Counted from the first letter of the stretch, positions 8,461 through 17,914 are shown. The stretch is DNA of 64,000 nt from JAOUGY01 sp963792365 (GCA_963792365.1 CAWBVW010000002.1:124001-188000), one strand, 5' to 3'. Translations and numbers: made by a program. The notes: a model not told the origin generated them from the sequence alone.

Positions 8461-9395
8461 CAGGCGACCTCCCTGCCCGACTCGTGCTTGGCCGCATGGG
8501 CGGTCGCGGCCTCCCGGACCCAAGCGCCACCTTCCCAGTGCTCGACCTTGTGATCGATCCGGTCGCGGTTCATCGGTCCGTCTCCTTTGACGACCCTCCA
8601 GAATTCGTCCCAGTCGATCGCTCCGAAGTCGTAGTGAGCCCGGTCTTCGTTCCATGTCAGGTCGGGGTCCGGAATGCGCAACCCGAGATACTCCGCTTGG
8701 GGGACCGTCATGTCGACGAACTGCTGGCGCAGCTCGTCGTTCGAGACCCGTTTGATCTTCCATGTCATCGACTGCTCGGTGTGGGTCGATTCCGAGTCGT
8801 GAGGTCCGAACATCATGAGTGATGGCCACCACCATCTGTCCAGTGCGTCTTGGGCCATCTCCCGTTGCGCCTCCGTGCCGGACGACAGGGTCATCATGAT
8901 CCGGTATCCCTGTCGCTGATGGAACGACTCCTCCTTGCAGATTCGCACCATTGCCCTCGCATAGGGCCCATAGGAGCACCGTGTCAGCATCACCTGGTTT
9001 GTGATGGCGGCACCATCGACCAACCATCCGATGGCGCCGATGTCCGCCCACGACAGCGTCGGGTAGTTGAAGATCGACGAGTACTTCTGCTTGCCCTGGT
9101 GCAGAAGGTCGACCAGTGTGTCCCGAGTCACACCGAGCGTCTCTGCGGCCGAATACAAATAGAGACCATGTCCCGCTTCGTCTTGGACCTTGGCCATCAG
9201 GATCGCTTTTCGCTCGAGCGATGGCGCACGTGTGATCCAGTTGCCTTCCGGCTGCATCCCGATGACCTCGCTGTGGGCGTGCTGGGCGATCTGGCGGATC
9301 AGGGTCGAGCGATATCCGTCAGGCATCCAATCGGTCGGTTCGATCTTCTCTTCGGCGTCCACGAGGGCTTGGAAGCGGTCTTCGGCTGTGTCCAT
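8460..9395 (-). CDS. paaA: phenylacetyl-CoA 1,2-epoxidase catalytic subunit PaaA
   Basis: A 311-residue catalytic subunit with a ferritin-like four-helix fold. The diiron ligands are visible as ExxH pairs in LMAKVQDEAGHGLY and RICKEESFHQRQGY. It inserts one oxygen atom into phenylacetyl-CoA to give the ring-1,2-epoxide, the committing step of aerobic phenylacetate breakdown. It is the first gene of the run paaABCDE-tetR. Twelve bases upstream of the start codon lies a perfect 18-bp palindrome that fits a TetR operator. paaK, paaG, paaZ and paaJ are not in the window, so the rest of the pathway must be encoded elsewhere. Confidence 0.96.
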   Translation of the reverse strand: MDTAEDRFQALVDAEEKIEPTDWMPDGYRSTLIRQIAQHAHSEVIGMQPEGNWITRAPSLERKAILMAKVQDEAGHGLYLYSAAETLGVTRDTLVDLLHQGKQKYSSIFNYPTLSWADIGAIGWLVDGAAITNQVMLTRCSYGPYARAMVRICKEESFHQRQGYRIMMTLSSGTEAQREMAQDALDRWWWPSLMMFGPHDSESTHTEQSMTWKIKRVSNDELRQQFVDMTVPQAEYLGLRIPDPDLTWNEDRAHYDFGAIDWDEFWRVVKGDGPMNRDRIDHKVEHWEGGAWVREAATAHAAKHESGREVA

Positions 9396-9406
9396 GGCGC
9401 CAGGCT

Positions 9407-9424
9407 AACGAACGATCGTTCGTT
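9407..9424. promoter_or_regulatory. palindromic operator upstream of paaA
   Basis: AACGAACGATCGTTCGTT is a perfect 18-bp palindrome ending 12 bases from the paaA start codon. The ACG-N-ACG-N2-CGT-N-CGT type of core is typical of TetR-family regulators of acyl- or aryl-CoA metabolism, including PaaR-type sites. It would block the paa promoter, and it also lies only ~40 bases from the divergent PH-domain gene. Confidence 0.75.
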
Positions 9425-9464
9425 CGGCAATGGATGGTCGCAGCTCCGGTCTACGCTCATCGCC

Positions 9465-10061
9465 ATGGCGGAAGCGCACAGGCTCGACCCCAAGATTCGT
9501 GTGGTGTGGACAGTGGGATCGCTCATTCCGATCGCGGTGCTGGCCCTCACGTCGATCGCTCTCGCCGTTGGAGGGATCCCCGAGGCGGCGATCCCGGTGG
9601 GGGCGGGCGCCCTGGCGTTCGGTGCCTTGGCGTTGTGGCTGCCCACGGCGCGATGGAGATCCTGGCTCTACCGGTTGACCGACACCGAGCTCATCATCGC
9701 TTTCGGGGTGCTGGTGAAGGTCGAGCGCTGGCTTCCCAGAACCCGGATTCAACACGTCGACATCGTCGGAGGGCCCATCGAGCGGGCCCTTGGGCTCCGT
9801 CAGCTCGTCATATACACCGCCGGCACGAGAGAAGCGGACGTCACGGTTCCCGGGCTTCCGCAGGCGACCGCAGAGTCACTCCGCGACGATCTGTTGTCCT
9901 GGGTCAAGTCCACACGCCCGCCCGCGGATGCCGGTGTGCCCGAGCCATCGACCGGCAGCGATCCTCGGGACGACGAACAAGCGCCGGCACAGGACCCGGA
10001 CGGAGACCGGTGGGAAGCTCCGATCGCCGGTCCGGATCCGCTCGATCCCCGGCTTCCATGA
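9465..10061 (+). CDS. bacterial PH-domain membrane protein (YdbS-like)
   Basis: A 198-residue protein with two N-terminal membrane segments (residues ~15-35 and ~40-60) followed by a bPH_2 domain: RLTDTELIIAFGVLVKVERWLPRTRIQHVDIVGGPIERALGL is spread over residues ~70-110, then VIYTAG and VPGLPQATAESLRDDLL. The last ~45 residues are acidic and proline-rich. YdbS/YdbT-type pairs sit in the membrane; their role is not settled. ATG 9465 gives the complete first membrane helix. The stop codon overlaps the start of the next gene (ATGA), so the pair is co-translated. Confidence 0.85.
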   Translation: MAEAHRLDPKIRVVWTVGSLIPIAVLALTSIALAVGGIPEAAIPVGAGALAFGALALWLPTARWRSWLYRLTDTELIIAFGVLVKVERWLPRTRIQHVDIVGGPIERALGLRQLVIYTAGTREADVTVPGLPQATAESLRDDLLSWVKSTRPPADAGVPEPSTGSDPRDDEQAPAQDPDGDRWEAPIAGPDPLDPRLP

Positions 10062-11509
10062 ACGAGCCCCAGCGGCTCCATCCGCTCACGCTCGTGCTCG
10101 GTCCACTTCGAGTTGCACGAAGCTGGCTCGTCCCGCTCGTCATCGCCTTTGCCATCGGCCGAGGCGGGGGAGTCGAGAGCCTCGCCGACTTTGCCTTTGT
10201 GTTCGCTCTCGTCGGCTTCGGTGTCCTCCGCCAGTTGCTCGAGGTCATCAGGGTGCGGTGGTGGATGGACGGTGAAGCATTTCAGATGCGGGTGGGGATC
10301 CTCCAGCTCGAATCGCGGTCGGTTCCGATCGAGCGCATCCAGAATGTCGACATCACGGAGCCGCTCATCGCACGATTCCTGGGCCTGGCAGAGGTCAAGA
10401 TCGAGACGGCGGGTTCCGGCGGAGGAGACTTGGCCCTCCGCTACATCTCACTGACCCAGGCTCAGGAGCTCAGAGAGGCCCTGATCGCACGGGCAGGTGT
10501 GGCAGACGGGGAAGAGCAGCGGACGGTCGAGACGCTGGTCCAAACCGATCTGGGGGAGTTGTTGATCGCCGGAGCGACGGCCAACCGGATCGGAGCACTG
10601 CTGGTGCTGATGGGAGCGGCATGGGGATGGGCGCTCGAGGTAGGCGTGGATCCCCAGGATGCGCTCACCGGTGCCGGCGACGTCGTCGTGGACACCAACC
10701 CGGTGGCCCTGGCAGGGCTTGCGCTGGTGACGATAGTGCTCGTCGGATGGGTCGTTTCGATCGGCGCCACCGTGCTCCGCTACCACGGCTTTCTGCTCAC
10801 TCAGGATGGGGAGGACCTGCGCCGAGAACACGGGCTTCTCAGCCGGTCGTCCGGGCTGATCCCCCTCAAGAGGGTGCAGGCAGTGCGAATCGAACGACCC
10901 TGGCTGCGGAGGGTCTTCCGCCGAGCCTCGATCGTGGCCGACACGGCGGGGTCGGTGGCGGCCGCCACGGATACCGGGTCGGGGGTGGTGGCGCCCATCA
11001 TCGGAGATGGCGCGGTGGCACGACTGGCCGAACGCGTGCTGGGCATTCCCATTCCCTCTTCAGAAACGCTCCTCTCGGTCAGCCGGTTGGCGATCCGACG
11101 AGGGTTCATCAGGGTGGCGGTGCCGATCGGGCTCGCCACGGTGGCGTTGTTGGTCTTCCGGCCTCGATTGGCTTGGGCGCCGCCGCTGCTTCTCCCGTTG
11201 GCGTACGGGTGGGCTTTCCTACGCTTCCGATCGCTGGCGTATCGAGTCGACGGTCGTCTGGTGATGGCACAGGCCGGCGTGTTGACGCGTCGACAGTGGT
11301 TGGTTCCCACGGCCAAGGTTCAGTCCACGGTGGTGCGATCCTCGTTCTTCCAGCGAAGACTCGGGCTGGCGACGCTGTCGCTCGACACGGCAGGGCCCGG
11401 GACCCGAAAGGTGACGGTGATCGATCTCCCCGTCGAAGACGCTCGGACGATCGCTGCCGACCTCTCGGCGTTGTCCGCACTCACGGGCCTCGACTCCGAC
11501 GGTGTGTGA
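10058..11509 (+). CDS. bacterial PH-domain membrane protein (YdbT-like, multiple PH domains)
   Basis: A 483-residue partner of the preceding gene. Three bPH_2-type units can be read, each with a version of the IQNVDI motif: VPIERIQNVDITEPLIARFLGL (residues ~85-110), LIPLKRVQAVRIERPWLRRVF (~265-290) and LVPTAKVQSTVVRSSFFQRRLGL (~410-435). They alternate with paired hydrophobic segments at ~20-60, ~170-235 and ~345-385. This YdbT architecture is known from many Gram-positive bacteria. ATG 10058 lies in the ATGA overlap with the upstream gene; the longer open frame is a shadow of that gene. Confidence 0.85.
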   Translation: MNEPQRLHPLTLVLGPLRVARSWLVPLVIAFAIGRGGGVESLADFAFVFALVGFGVLRQLLEVIRVRWWMDGEAFQMRVGILQLESRSVPIERIQNVDITEPLIARFLGLAEVKIETAGSGGGDLALRYISLTQAQELREALIARAGVADGEEQRTVETLVQTDLGELLIAGATANRIGALLVLMGAAWGWALEVGVDPQDALTGAGDVVVDTNPVALAGLALVTIVLVGWVVSIGATVLRYHGFLLTQDGEDLRREHGLLSRSSGLIPLKRVQAVRIERPWLRRVFRRASIVADTAGSVAAATDTGSGVVAPIIGDGAVARLAERVLGIPIPSSETLLSVSRLAIRRGFIRVAVPIGLATVALLVFRPRLAWAPPLLLPLAYGWAFLRFRSLAYRVDGRLVMAQAGVLTRRQWLVPTAKVQSTVVRSSFFQRRLGLATLSLDTAGPGTRKVTVIDLPVEDARTIAADLSALSALTGLDSDGV

Positions 11510-11601
11510 GTCATCGGTTCCCGGTCCAGTGGTCCTCGACGGGATGCGCAAGTCGCGTGAGCGCGTCCGGGTCTGAACCGCTCACGCCACGCGGGGTTCC
11601 T

Positions 11602-13299
11602 TCACTCGCGGGGGAGCACGAGTGTGAAGCAGGAGCCCCCCAGCAGTTGTGAGCGTCGGTACTCCACGTACCCGCCGTGGGCTTTGGCGACGGCGTCGAC
11701 GACGGCGAGTCCGATTCCGGAGCCCTGCACTTGGGAGTCCAGGCGATGGCTGCCACGCTCGAAGTGCTCCCAGATCACCTCGCGGTACCGATACGGCACG
11801 CCGGGACCGTCGTCGTGGACTTCGATCATCAGCAGACGATCGGTGCCTTGTACATCCACGATGCACTGACCGTTGCCGTACTGGATTGCATTCGACAGGT
11901 AGTTGCTGATCGCCTGCCGGAGCCGATCCGGGTCCGCGGTCAAGGTCACACCGGCCAGGCCGCGACGTTGGACCGCGCCGGTCTGAAGGTCCGCCGCTGC
12001 TGCGTCGATCACGTCGTCGAGCTCGATGTTGCGTGCTCGGAGCTTGAGCCCGGCGCGACTGTTCCTCGACAGAAGGATCAGGTCTTCGACCATGCGGGCC
12101 ATGTACCGGGTCTGGTCGAGAGCGATCCCGGCGAGTTCCCCTCGCTCTTCCTCCGGCAGCTGGTCGCCGTGACTCTCGATCAGCTCGAGCGAGGCGAGTA
12201 TTGCGGTCACCGGCGTCCGAACCTCGTGGCTGATGGAAGCCACGAGCTCTCGGCGCTGGGTCTCGAGCGAAAGGCGGTTCTCCCGTAGTGATACGGCCTG
12301 GCGGATGAGGACGAGAAGGATGACGAGCGCCACCCCCACCGCGTACTCGAGCGATCGCGATTCGTCCACGAGCGAGATGAGCGACGCCGCTTCGAGGCTG
12401 AGGACGGTCACCAGCGCAATGACGATGGCATACGGGAAGGCGGTGACGACCTTCGGGGCCGACGTCCGCCGGATCTGAGGTTCCAGAACCCGGTCGGGGA
12501 GGATCGCGGTCACGGCGTAGGCGCTTACCGCCAGCAACGTGAGGCCCACCACAAGGCGGTCCGGCTCCGTCGCCACCAAGGTGTCCGGCCGGGTGGCATC
12601 GAGGTAGACGAGGTCCACGATCGCCTGAATCGTCAAACCCGCGGAAAGCATCAGCAATCGACCATCGAGCGTCACCGCCGTCCGGCGAACAGTGACCGTT
12701 ATCACGGTGATCAACACCATCAGGTCGATCAGCGGATAGAGCCGGCCCATCGTCATCTGGTAGGTGCTGCCCGACGTTGCAGCCACGATGTCGCCGACGA
12801 AGAAGACCCACAAGAGCACGGCAATGCCCAGTCCACCGATGAGCCCGTCGAACGCCGTTTGGACCCGCAATGCCTTGATCCCGCCGCCATGTGGCAGCTG
12901 GATGACTCCGATCATCCCGCACAGGCTGCCGGACAGGAAGAACACATCGGCGACGCCGAAGCGGAGCTGTTCGCTGGCAAAGGTCGCTTCGGCAACGACG
13001 CTCACGATCAGCCCTACCGAACCGACGAGGAGCCCCGATCCCACCCAGCTCCATCCCCGGCGTTCCATCTTCGAGAGGTGGCGGGCCCGTCGCAAGAGAA
13101 CGGCACCGGAGGCGGTCATCATCGCCCAGGCGATGGCAATCCCGGCCACGAGTTGCCAGTCAGATCGTCCCCAAACGACCACGGGCACCGCGATCAGAGC
13201 CGTCCCGACCACGTAGGGGACCGCTCGATGAAGCCGGGGAAGGGCAATCAAGCCCTCGCTGGGTACCACTGCCACCATTGAATCGTCGGCATCTGTCAC
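11602..13299 (-). CDS. membrane-bound sensor histidine kinase
   Basis: A 565-residue orphan histidine kinase. About eight to ten hydrophobic helices occupy residues ~25-330 and form a membrane sensor without a large extracellular loop, similar to 7TM/MASE-like sensors. The dimerisation domain has the phospho-acceptor His358 in ASISHEVRTPVTAI. The HATPase domain follows with the N-box (ISNYLSNAIQYG), DDGPGVP and GSGIGLAVV. No response regulator is adjacent; the nearest is the receiver-only protein at 17430. It is divergent from leuS across 62 bases. Confidence 0.9.
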   Translation of the reverse strand: MTDADDSMVAVVPSEGLIALPRLHRAVPYVVGTALIAVPVVVWGRSDWQLVAGIAIAWAMMTASGAVLLRRARHLSKMERRGWSWVGSGLLVGSVGLIVSVVAEATFASEQLRFGVADVFFLSGSLCGMIGVIQLPHGGGIKALRVQTAFDGLIGGLGIAVLLWVFFVGDIVAATSGSTYQMTMGRLYPLIDLMVLITVITVTVRRTAVTLDGRLLMLSAGLTIQAIVDLVYLDATRPDTLVATEPDRLVVGLTLLAVSAYAVTAILPDRVLEPQIRRTSAPKVVTAFPYAIVIALVTVLSLEAASLISLVDESRSLEYAVGVALVILLVLIRQAVSLRENRLSLETQRRELVASISHEVRTPVTAILASLELIESHGDQLPEEERGELAGIALDQTRYMARMVEDLILLSRNSRAGLKLRARNIELDDVIDAAAADLQTGAVQRRGLAGVTLTADPDRLRQAISNYLSNAIQYGNGQCIVDVQGTDRLLMIEVHDDGPGVPYRYREVIWEHFERGSHRLDSQVQGSGIGLAVVDAVAKAHGGYVEYRRSQLLGGSCFTLVLPRE

Positions 13300-13361
13300 C
13301 CATCTCTATAGCTGATATTGGCCTTCGAGACCCGGCACCCGGCCTATTACCCTCTCGAGCG

Positions 13362-16103
13362 ATGCACTACGACCACCGTGAGATCGAGCCTCGCTGGCAG
13401 GCCGAATGGGACGAGGAAGGGCTGTACCGATCAGAGGTCGATTGGTCTCGTCCGAAGCACTACGCGTTGACGATGCTCCCGTATCCCTCGGGGGATCTCC
13501 ACATCGGTCACTGGTTTGCAATGACCCCTTCGGATGCGCGCGCTCGCTACATGCGGATGAAGGGACACAACGTTCTCTTCCCTATGGGATTCGACGCATT
13601 CGGCCTTCCTGCCGAGAACGCCGCCGTCCAACGGGGTATCCATCCGGCCAAGTGGACATGGGAGAACATCGGTCGGATGCGAGACCAGCTCCGGTCGATG
13701 GGAGCGATGTTCGACTGGGACCGCGAGGCGATCAGTTGCGAGCCGTCGTACTACAGGTGGACCGAATGGTTCTTCAAGAAGATGTGGGAGCACGGTATCG
13801 CCTATCGAGGCGAGGCGATGGTCAACTGGTCGCCCACTTTGCAGACGGTGCTCGCCAATGAGCAGGTGATCGATGGCAAGGACGAACGCACCGGCCAGCC
13901 GGTCGTCCAGAAGATGATGGAGCAGTGGTTCTTCGCCATCACGAAGTATGCCGATGAGCTTCTGGGGTACGGCGCGTCCGACTGGCCGGAGGCCATCAAG
14001 ACGATGCAGACGAACTGGATCGGGCGATCGGAGGGCGCCAAGGTCAGGTTCCACACCGAAAGCGGCTCCCCGATCGTCGTTTTCACCACGAGGCCAGACA
14101 CTTTGTGGGGGGCCACGTTCATGGTGCTGGCGCCGGAGCATCCCCTGGTCGACGAGATCACGTCCGACGGGCAGCGGCTCGCCGTGCAGGCATATCGGAC
14201 CGAAGCCGGCAAGAGGACCGAGTTGGAGCGGCTCGAATCCGAGGAGCAGAAGACCGGCGTGTTCACCGGCGGTCATGCGATCAACCCGGTCAACGGTGAA
14301 CGAGTCCCGGTGTGGATCGCCGACTACGTGCTGATCTCCTACGGCACTGGGGCAATCATGGCGGTTCCGGCACACGATCAGCGCGACTTCGACTTCGCAC
14401 GGAAATTCGGTCTCGAGATCCGACCGGTGATCCGGCCCGAAGGAATGGATGCCGTTTCGGGCGTCGAGATGACAGAGGCATACGTCGGGCCTGGCGTCAT
14501 GGTCGGGAGCGGGCCGATCGACGGTGTCGAAGCGACCGACGCCAAAGGCCGAGCAAATCCGTCGATCGCAGCCACCATCGACTGGTTGGTGGAGCACGAC
14601 CTGGGCGAGGAGGCCATCAACTACCGGCTTCGCGACTGGTTGATCTCCCGTCAGCGGTACTGGGGCTCCCCGATTCCGATGGTCCACCGCTCCGACGGCC
14701 GCGTGGAGGCGGTTCCGGACGAGGATCTGCCCGTGGTGCTGCCTGAGGACGTCGTGTTCGAAGGCCGCAGCCCGCTTGCCGAGGACGAGGCGTTCCTGGC
14801 CGCCGTCGACAGCGACGGCAACCCGGCCCGGCGCGAGACCGACACGATGGACACCTTCATGTGCTCGTCGTGGTACTGGTTCCGGTATCTCTCGCCGGGC
14901 GACGACGATGCTCCCTTCGATCCGGAGGAGGCGGCCTATTGGCTGCCGGTCGACATGTACACGGGTGGCGCCGAACATGCCGTGATGCATCTCTTGTACG
15001 CCCGCTTCTTCGTGAAGGCGATGAGGGACATGGGCGTCTTCGATGACACCAGACGGATCATCGAAGGACACGGCCACGATCCGCAGGGCCGGTTCGACGA
15101 GCCATTCATGATGGTTCGCAATCAGGGCCAGGTCCTTGGTGAGGAGCGGGAGGGCGATCGGCTCGTCGTCGACGGGGAACGGGTCGATGGTCGCGTCGTG
15201 GCGACCTCCGTGCGGGTGGACCCCGGCGCTGGAGGCGAAGCCGGCATCGTGGTCGGCGAACTGATCAGACGGACCGAAGCCACACTGCAGGTGATGACCG
15301 CAGACGGGCCCGTCACCGTCGAGGTTCCTGCGACAGCCACCCTCGAGATCCCCGGCATCCCTGGCGACAACGACGTCAATCAGCTCAAGCACCATCTCGA
15401 CGTGCAGCGGATGTCGAAGTCGAAAGGCAACGTGGTCAATCCCGACGACCTCGTGCAGCGTTATGGGGCGGACACGGTCAGAACGTACCTGATGTTTGCC
15501 TTCGAGTGGCAGAAGGGTGGCCCTTGGGACTCGCGAGGGATCGTCGGAGCGAGGCGTTTCATCGAGGACGTGTGGCGTATCGGGACACTCGAGTACCGAC
15601 CGCAGACGGTGTCCTCCGACGCGGACTTGGGTCTGCGACGTCTCACCCACCAGACGATGCAGAAGGTCGATGCCGACATGGTCGACTTCAAGTGGAACAC
15701 GGCGGTGGCCGCGCTGATGTCGCTGAGGAATCGCATTCTCGGAGCCGCCAAGTCCGAGGACGTGTCCGAGGGGGCTTGGACGGAAGCCGTCGAGACCTTG
15801 CTGAAGCTCCTGGCACCGATAGCGCCCCACATCACGGAGGAACTGTGGCGTCGCGACCATGAGACATCGATCCACCGGGAGTCGTGGCCCGAGGCCGACC
15901 CTGAGGTCGCACGCGAGGAGGTCGTGACCATGGTCGTTCAGGTCAACGGGAAGGTGAGGGACCGCCTCGAGGTACCGGCAGACATCTCCGCCGAGGACGC
16001 CGAGTCGATTGCACTGAGCTCGGAGAAGGTCAAGTCGTACACGGAGTCTGGCGTGAAGAAAGTGATTACCCGACCGCCCAACCTGGTCAACGTCGTGGTC
16101 TGA
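13362..16103 (+). CDS. leuS: leucyl-tRNA synthetase
   Basis: A 913-residue class I synthetase that charges tRNA-Leu. The HIGH motif is at residues 47-50 (SGDLHIGHW) and the KMSKS motif, as RMSKS, at 683-687. The CP1 editing domain is intact (TTRPDTLWGATF and GTGAIMAVPAHDQRDFDFA). Between GQGQVLG-type residues near 590 and the KMSKS loop there is an extra ~70-residue beta-rich segment (EGDRLVVDGERVDGRVV through VEVPATATLEIPG), longer than the usual leucine-specific domain. I use ATG 13362 because the protein then begins with the usual MHYDHREIEPRWQ. A TACCCT -10-like hexamer lies ~9 bases upstream, so the mRNA may be nearly leaderless. Confidence 0.97.
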   Translation: MHYDHREIEPRWQAEWDEEGLYRSEVDWSRPKHYALTMLPYPSGDLHIGHWFAMTPSDARARYMRMKGHNVLFPMGFDAFGLPAENAAVQRGIHPAKWTWENIGRMRDQLRSMGAMFDWDREAISCEPSYYRWTEWFFKKMWEHGIAYRGEAMVNWSPTLQTVLANEQVIDGKDERTGQPVVQKMMEQWFFAITKYADELLGYGASDWPEAIKTMQTNWIGRSEGAKVRFHTESGSPIVVFTTRPDTLWGATFMVLAPEHPLVDEITSDGQRLAVQAYRTEAGKRTELERLESEEQKTGVFTGGHAINPVNGERVPVWIADYVLISYGTGAIMAVPAHDQRDFDFARKFGLEIRPVIRPEGMDAVSGVEMTEAYVGPGVMVGSGPIDGVEATDAKGRANPSIAATIDWLVEHDLGEEAINYRLRDWLISRQRYWGSPIPMVHRSDGRVEAVPDEDLPVVLPEDVVFEGRSPLAEDEAFLAAVDSDGNPARRETDTMDTFMCSSWYWFRYLSPGDDDAPFDPEEAAYWLPVDMYTGGAEHAVMHLLYARFFVKAMRDMGVFDDTRRIIEGHGHDPQGRFDEPFMMVRNQGQVLGEEREGDRLVVDGERVDGRVVATSVRVDPGAGGEAGIVVGELIRRTEATLQVMTADGPVTVEVPATATLEIPGIPGDNDVNQLKHHLDVQRMSKSKGNVVNPDDLVQRYGADTVRTYLMFAFEWQKGGPWDSRGIVGARRFIEDVWRIGTLEYRPQTVSSDADLGLRRLTHQTMQKVDADMVDFKWNTAVAALMSLRNRILGAAKSEDVSEGAWTEAVETLLKLLAPIAPHITEELWRRDHETSIHRESWPEADPEVAREEVVTMVVQVNGKVRDRLEVPADISAEDAESIALSSEKVKSYTESGVKKVITRPPNLVNVVV

Positions 16104-16107
16104 CGCT

Positions 16108-16497
16108 TTGTATCGGCCATCCACCATCCTGCAGTCGGCCGGAATCGATCCCGAAGGTGTGCGCGCATCGTGCGGCCTGTCCGACGCCGACAAGACCCCG
16201 ATTCGCCCGGCCCCCCGCTGGCTCACGCGTCTGTGGCGCGGACCTGTGGCCGCGATGACGGTGCCATGGGCGATCTATGTGCGAACCGATGTGTTGACCG
16301 GCGATCGTCCGGCCCTGGCCGGGCTGGTCACGCACGAGCTCGTGCACGTGCGGCAGTGGGCAGAGCTGGGCCCGGTCCGATTCGCCGTCCAGTATCTGAA
16401 GGGATACGTGGCAGGTCGACGCCGAGGCCTCGACCATCAGCGGGCGTATCTTGCGATCCCTCTGGAACAAGAGGCACGCTCCATCTCCGGGCACTGA
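16108..16497 (+). CDS. small HExxH-motif protein (DUF4157-like, putative metallopeptidase)
   Basis: A 129-residue protein beginning at TTG 16108, four bases after leuS. The segment THELVHVRQW holds an HExxH zinc-binding motif (His76, Glu77, His80), with the HELVHxRQW spelling typical of DUF4157-type domains. Acidic residues at 120-122 could supply a third ligand. There is no signal peptide, although residues 45-60 are hydrophobic. Whether it is proteolytically active is unknown. It is probably co-transcribed with leuS. Confidence 0.6.
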   Translation: MYRPSTILQSAGIDPEGVRASCGLSDADKTPIRPAPRWLTRLWRGPVAAMTVPWAIYVRTDVLTGDRPALAGLVTHELVHVRQWAELGPVRFAVQYLKGYVAGRRRGLDHQRAYLAIPLEQEARSISGH

Positions 16498-16509
16498 CCC
16501 GGGTGTTCC

Positions 16510-17328
16510 TCACTCGATGACGACGGCAGAGAGGTCGTCTTCGTTCTGCGGGTACCGAAGATCCATCGCCTCCAGCGTCTCGACCAGAACCGACGACACC
16601 ACGAGGTCGCGGTACCACTTTCGGTCGGCCGGAACCACGTACCACGGTGCCCATTCGGTGGACGTCTCGGTCAGCATCTCGGCGAAGGCAGCCTGGTATT
16701 CATCCCAGTGACGGCGCTCGTCGAGGTCTCCCAACGAGAATTTCCAGTGCTTCGCCGGATTGTCGAGCCTCGCCTGCAAGCGCTCACGCTGCTCCTCCTT
16801 CGAGACGTGAAGGAAGAACTTGACCATCGTCGTGCCCTCGTCGGCCAACAGCCGCTCGAATTCGTTGATGTGGCGGTAGCGCTTCGACCAGCGCTCCCGC
16901 GGCACCAGGTCGTGGACACGGACGACCAGGACGTCCTCGTAGTGGGACCGGTTGAAGATCGTCATTTCGCCATTACCGGGCACGTGGCGGTGGACCCGCC
17001 ACAGGTAGTCGTGGGCGAGCTCGACGTCGGTCGGCTTCTTGAAGGAAGCCACCTTGACGCCCTGGGGGTTCACCCCGTCGAAGACGTTGCGGATGGTCCC
17101 GTCCTTGCCGCCGGTGTCGGTGGCCTGCAGAACGATGAGCAGACGCTGCCGGCCCTCGGCATAGAAGACCTCCTGGAGCTCCTCCAAGCGATCGTTGAGC
17201 TCGTCGTTGAGGCGGCGCCCGTCCTTCTTGGAACCTCGGTAGTCACCGGTGCTCCGAGGGTCGAGCTCGGCGAGGTCTACTGGAGTGTCCGGGGAGATCC
17301 GGTGGAGTGCGGTTGCGATCGGTGTCAT
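16510..17328 (-). CDS. ppk2: polyphosphate kinase 2 (PPK2)
   Basis: A 272-residue PPK2 enzyme that uses polyphosphate to phosphorylate nucleotides. The Walker A-like motif is at residues ~70-77 (ATDTGGKDG), the Walker B-like region is FNRSHYEDVLVVRVHDLVP, and the lid is RERLQARLDNPAKHWKFSLGDLDERRHWDEY. Single-domain length fits class I/III. I choose ATG 17328 (MTPIATALHRISPDTP); ATG 17343 and 17376 are upstream alternatives. It converges on the HExxH protein gene. Confidence 0.93.
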   Translation of the reverse strand: MTPIATALHRISPDTPVDLAELDPRSTGDYRGSKKDGRRLNDELNDRLEELQEVFYAEGRQRLLIVLQATDTGGKDGTIRNVFDGVNPQGVKVASFKKPTDVELAHDYLWRVHRHVPGNGEMTIFNRSHYEDVLVVRVHDLVPRERWSKRYRHINEFERLLADEGTTMVKFFLHVSKEEQRERLQARLDNPAKHWKFSLGDLDERRHWDEYQAAFAEMLTETSTEWAPWYVVPADRKWYRDLVVSSVLVETLEAMDLRYPQNEDDLSAVVIE

Positions 17329-17429
17329 GGCGGCACCGTACATCGCGGATGCGCGGTTGTGCCGGAGAACGCTCAAGGCCCCACTCAGAGTGACGATTCA
17401 ATCCTGACGCTCCGGACGAAGGGGTCTCG

Positions 17430-17819
17430 ATGGAGGCACTGCATGAATCGGCCATCAGATCGATCGTCATCGACGACGACCGGGACTTCCGGCTGTTGGT
17501 GCGGATCTGGATGGAGAAAATCGGCCCCGGCCGGTACGAGGTCGTTGGTGAGGGTGGGACGGGCGACGAGTGCCTCGACCTTGTGGACAAGCTGCGCCCA
17601 GATCTGGTTCTCCTCGACCTGACCATGCCTCGAACCGATCCCTTCGAAGTGATCCACGACGTGGTCAGTCGATATCCGGGGACCGACGTGATCGTGTTGT
17701 CGGGGTTTGACGCCGATGGCGTCGAGACCGCCGTGATCGCCTCCGGTGCGTTGGGTTACCTGGAGAAATCGTCGAGCATCGCCAGGCTGCGCGAGCGCCT
17801 CGATCAGCTCATCGCCTGA
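17430..17819 (+). CDS. single-domain response regulator
   Basis: A 129-residue stand-alone receiver (CheY-like) domain: acidic pocket Asp15-Asp17 (SIVIDDDRDF), phospho-acceptor Asp63 (LVLLDLTMP), Ser91 in place of the switch Thr/Ser, and Lys113 (GYLEKSS). There is no output domain. It may act through protein-protein contacts or in a phosphorelay. The two histidine kinases in this window (11602 and 36613) are both orphans and are possible partners, but proximity is weak evidence. Confidence 0.9.
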   Translation: MEALHESAIRSIVIDDDRDFRLLVRIWMEKIGPGRYEVVGEGGTGDECLDLVDKLRPDLVLLDLTMPRTDPFEVIHDVVSRYPGTDVIVLSGFDADGVETAVIASGALGYLEKSSSIARLRERLDQLIA

Positions 17820-17914
17820 GATTGCTCGACCGCCCGTCCCGCAGACCCCTGGACTGCCTACGTCCGTTCCGATAGACACATGTCCGATGGCTCGTGGGAG
17901 GGCCGGGGAGTGTC

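Noticed and set aside
11510..11601. Terminator between the PH-domain gene and histidine kinase
   Set aside because: No convincing stem-loop could be drawn in this 92-base convergent gap.
13431..16226. 931-codon minus-strand frame opposite leuS
   Set aside because: Its translation is low-complexity His/Asp/Arg-rich and exactly antisense to leuS; a codon-bias shadow.
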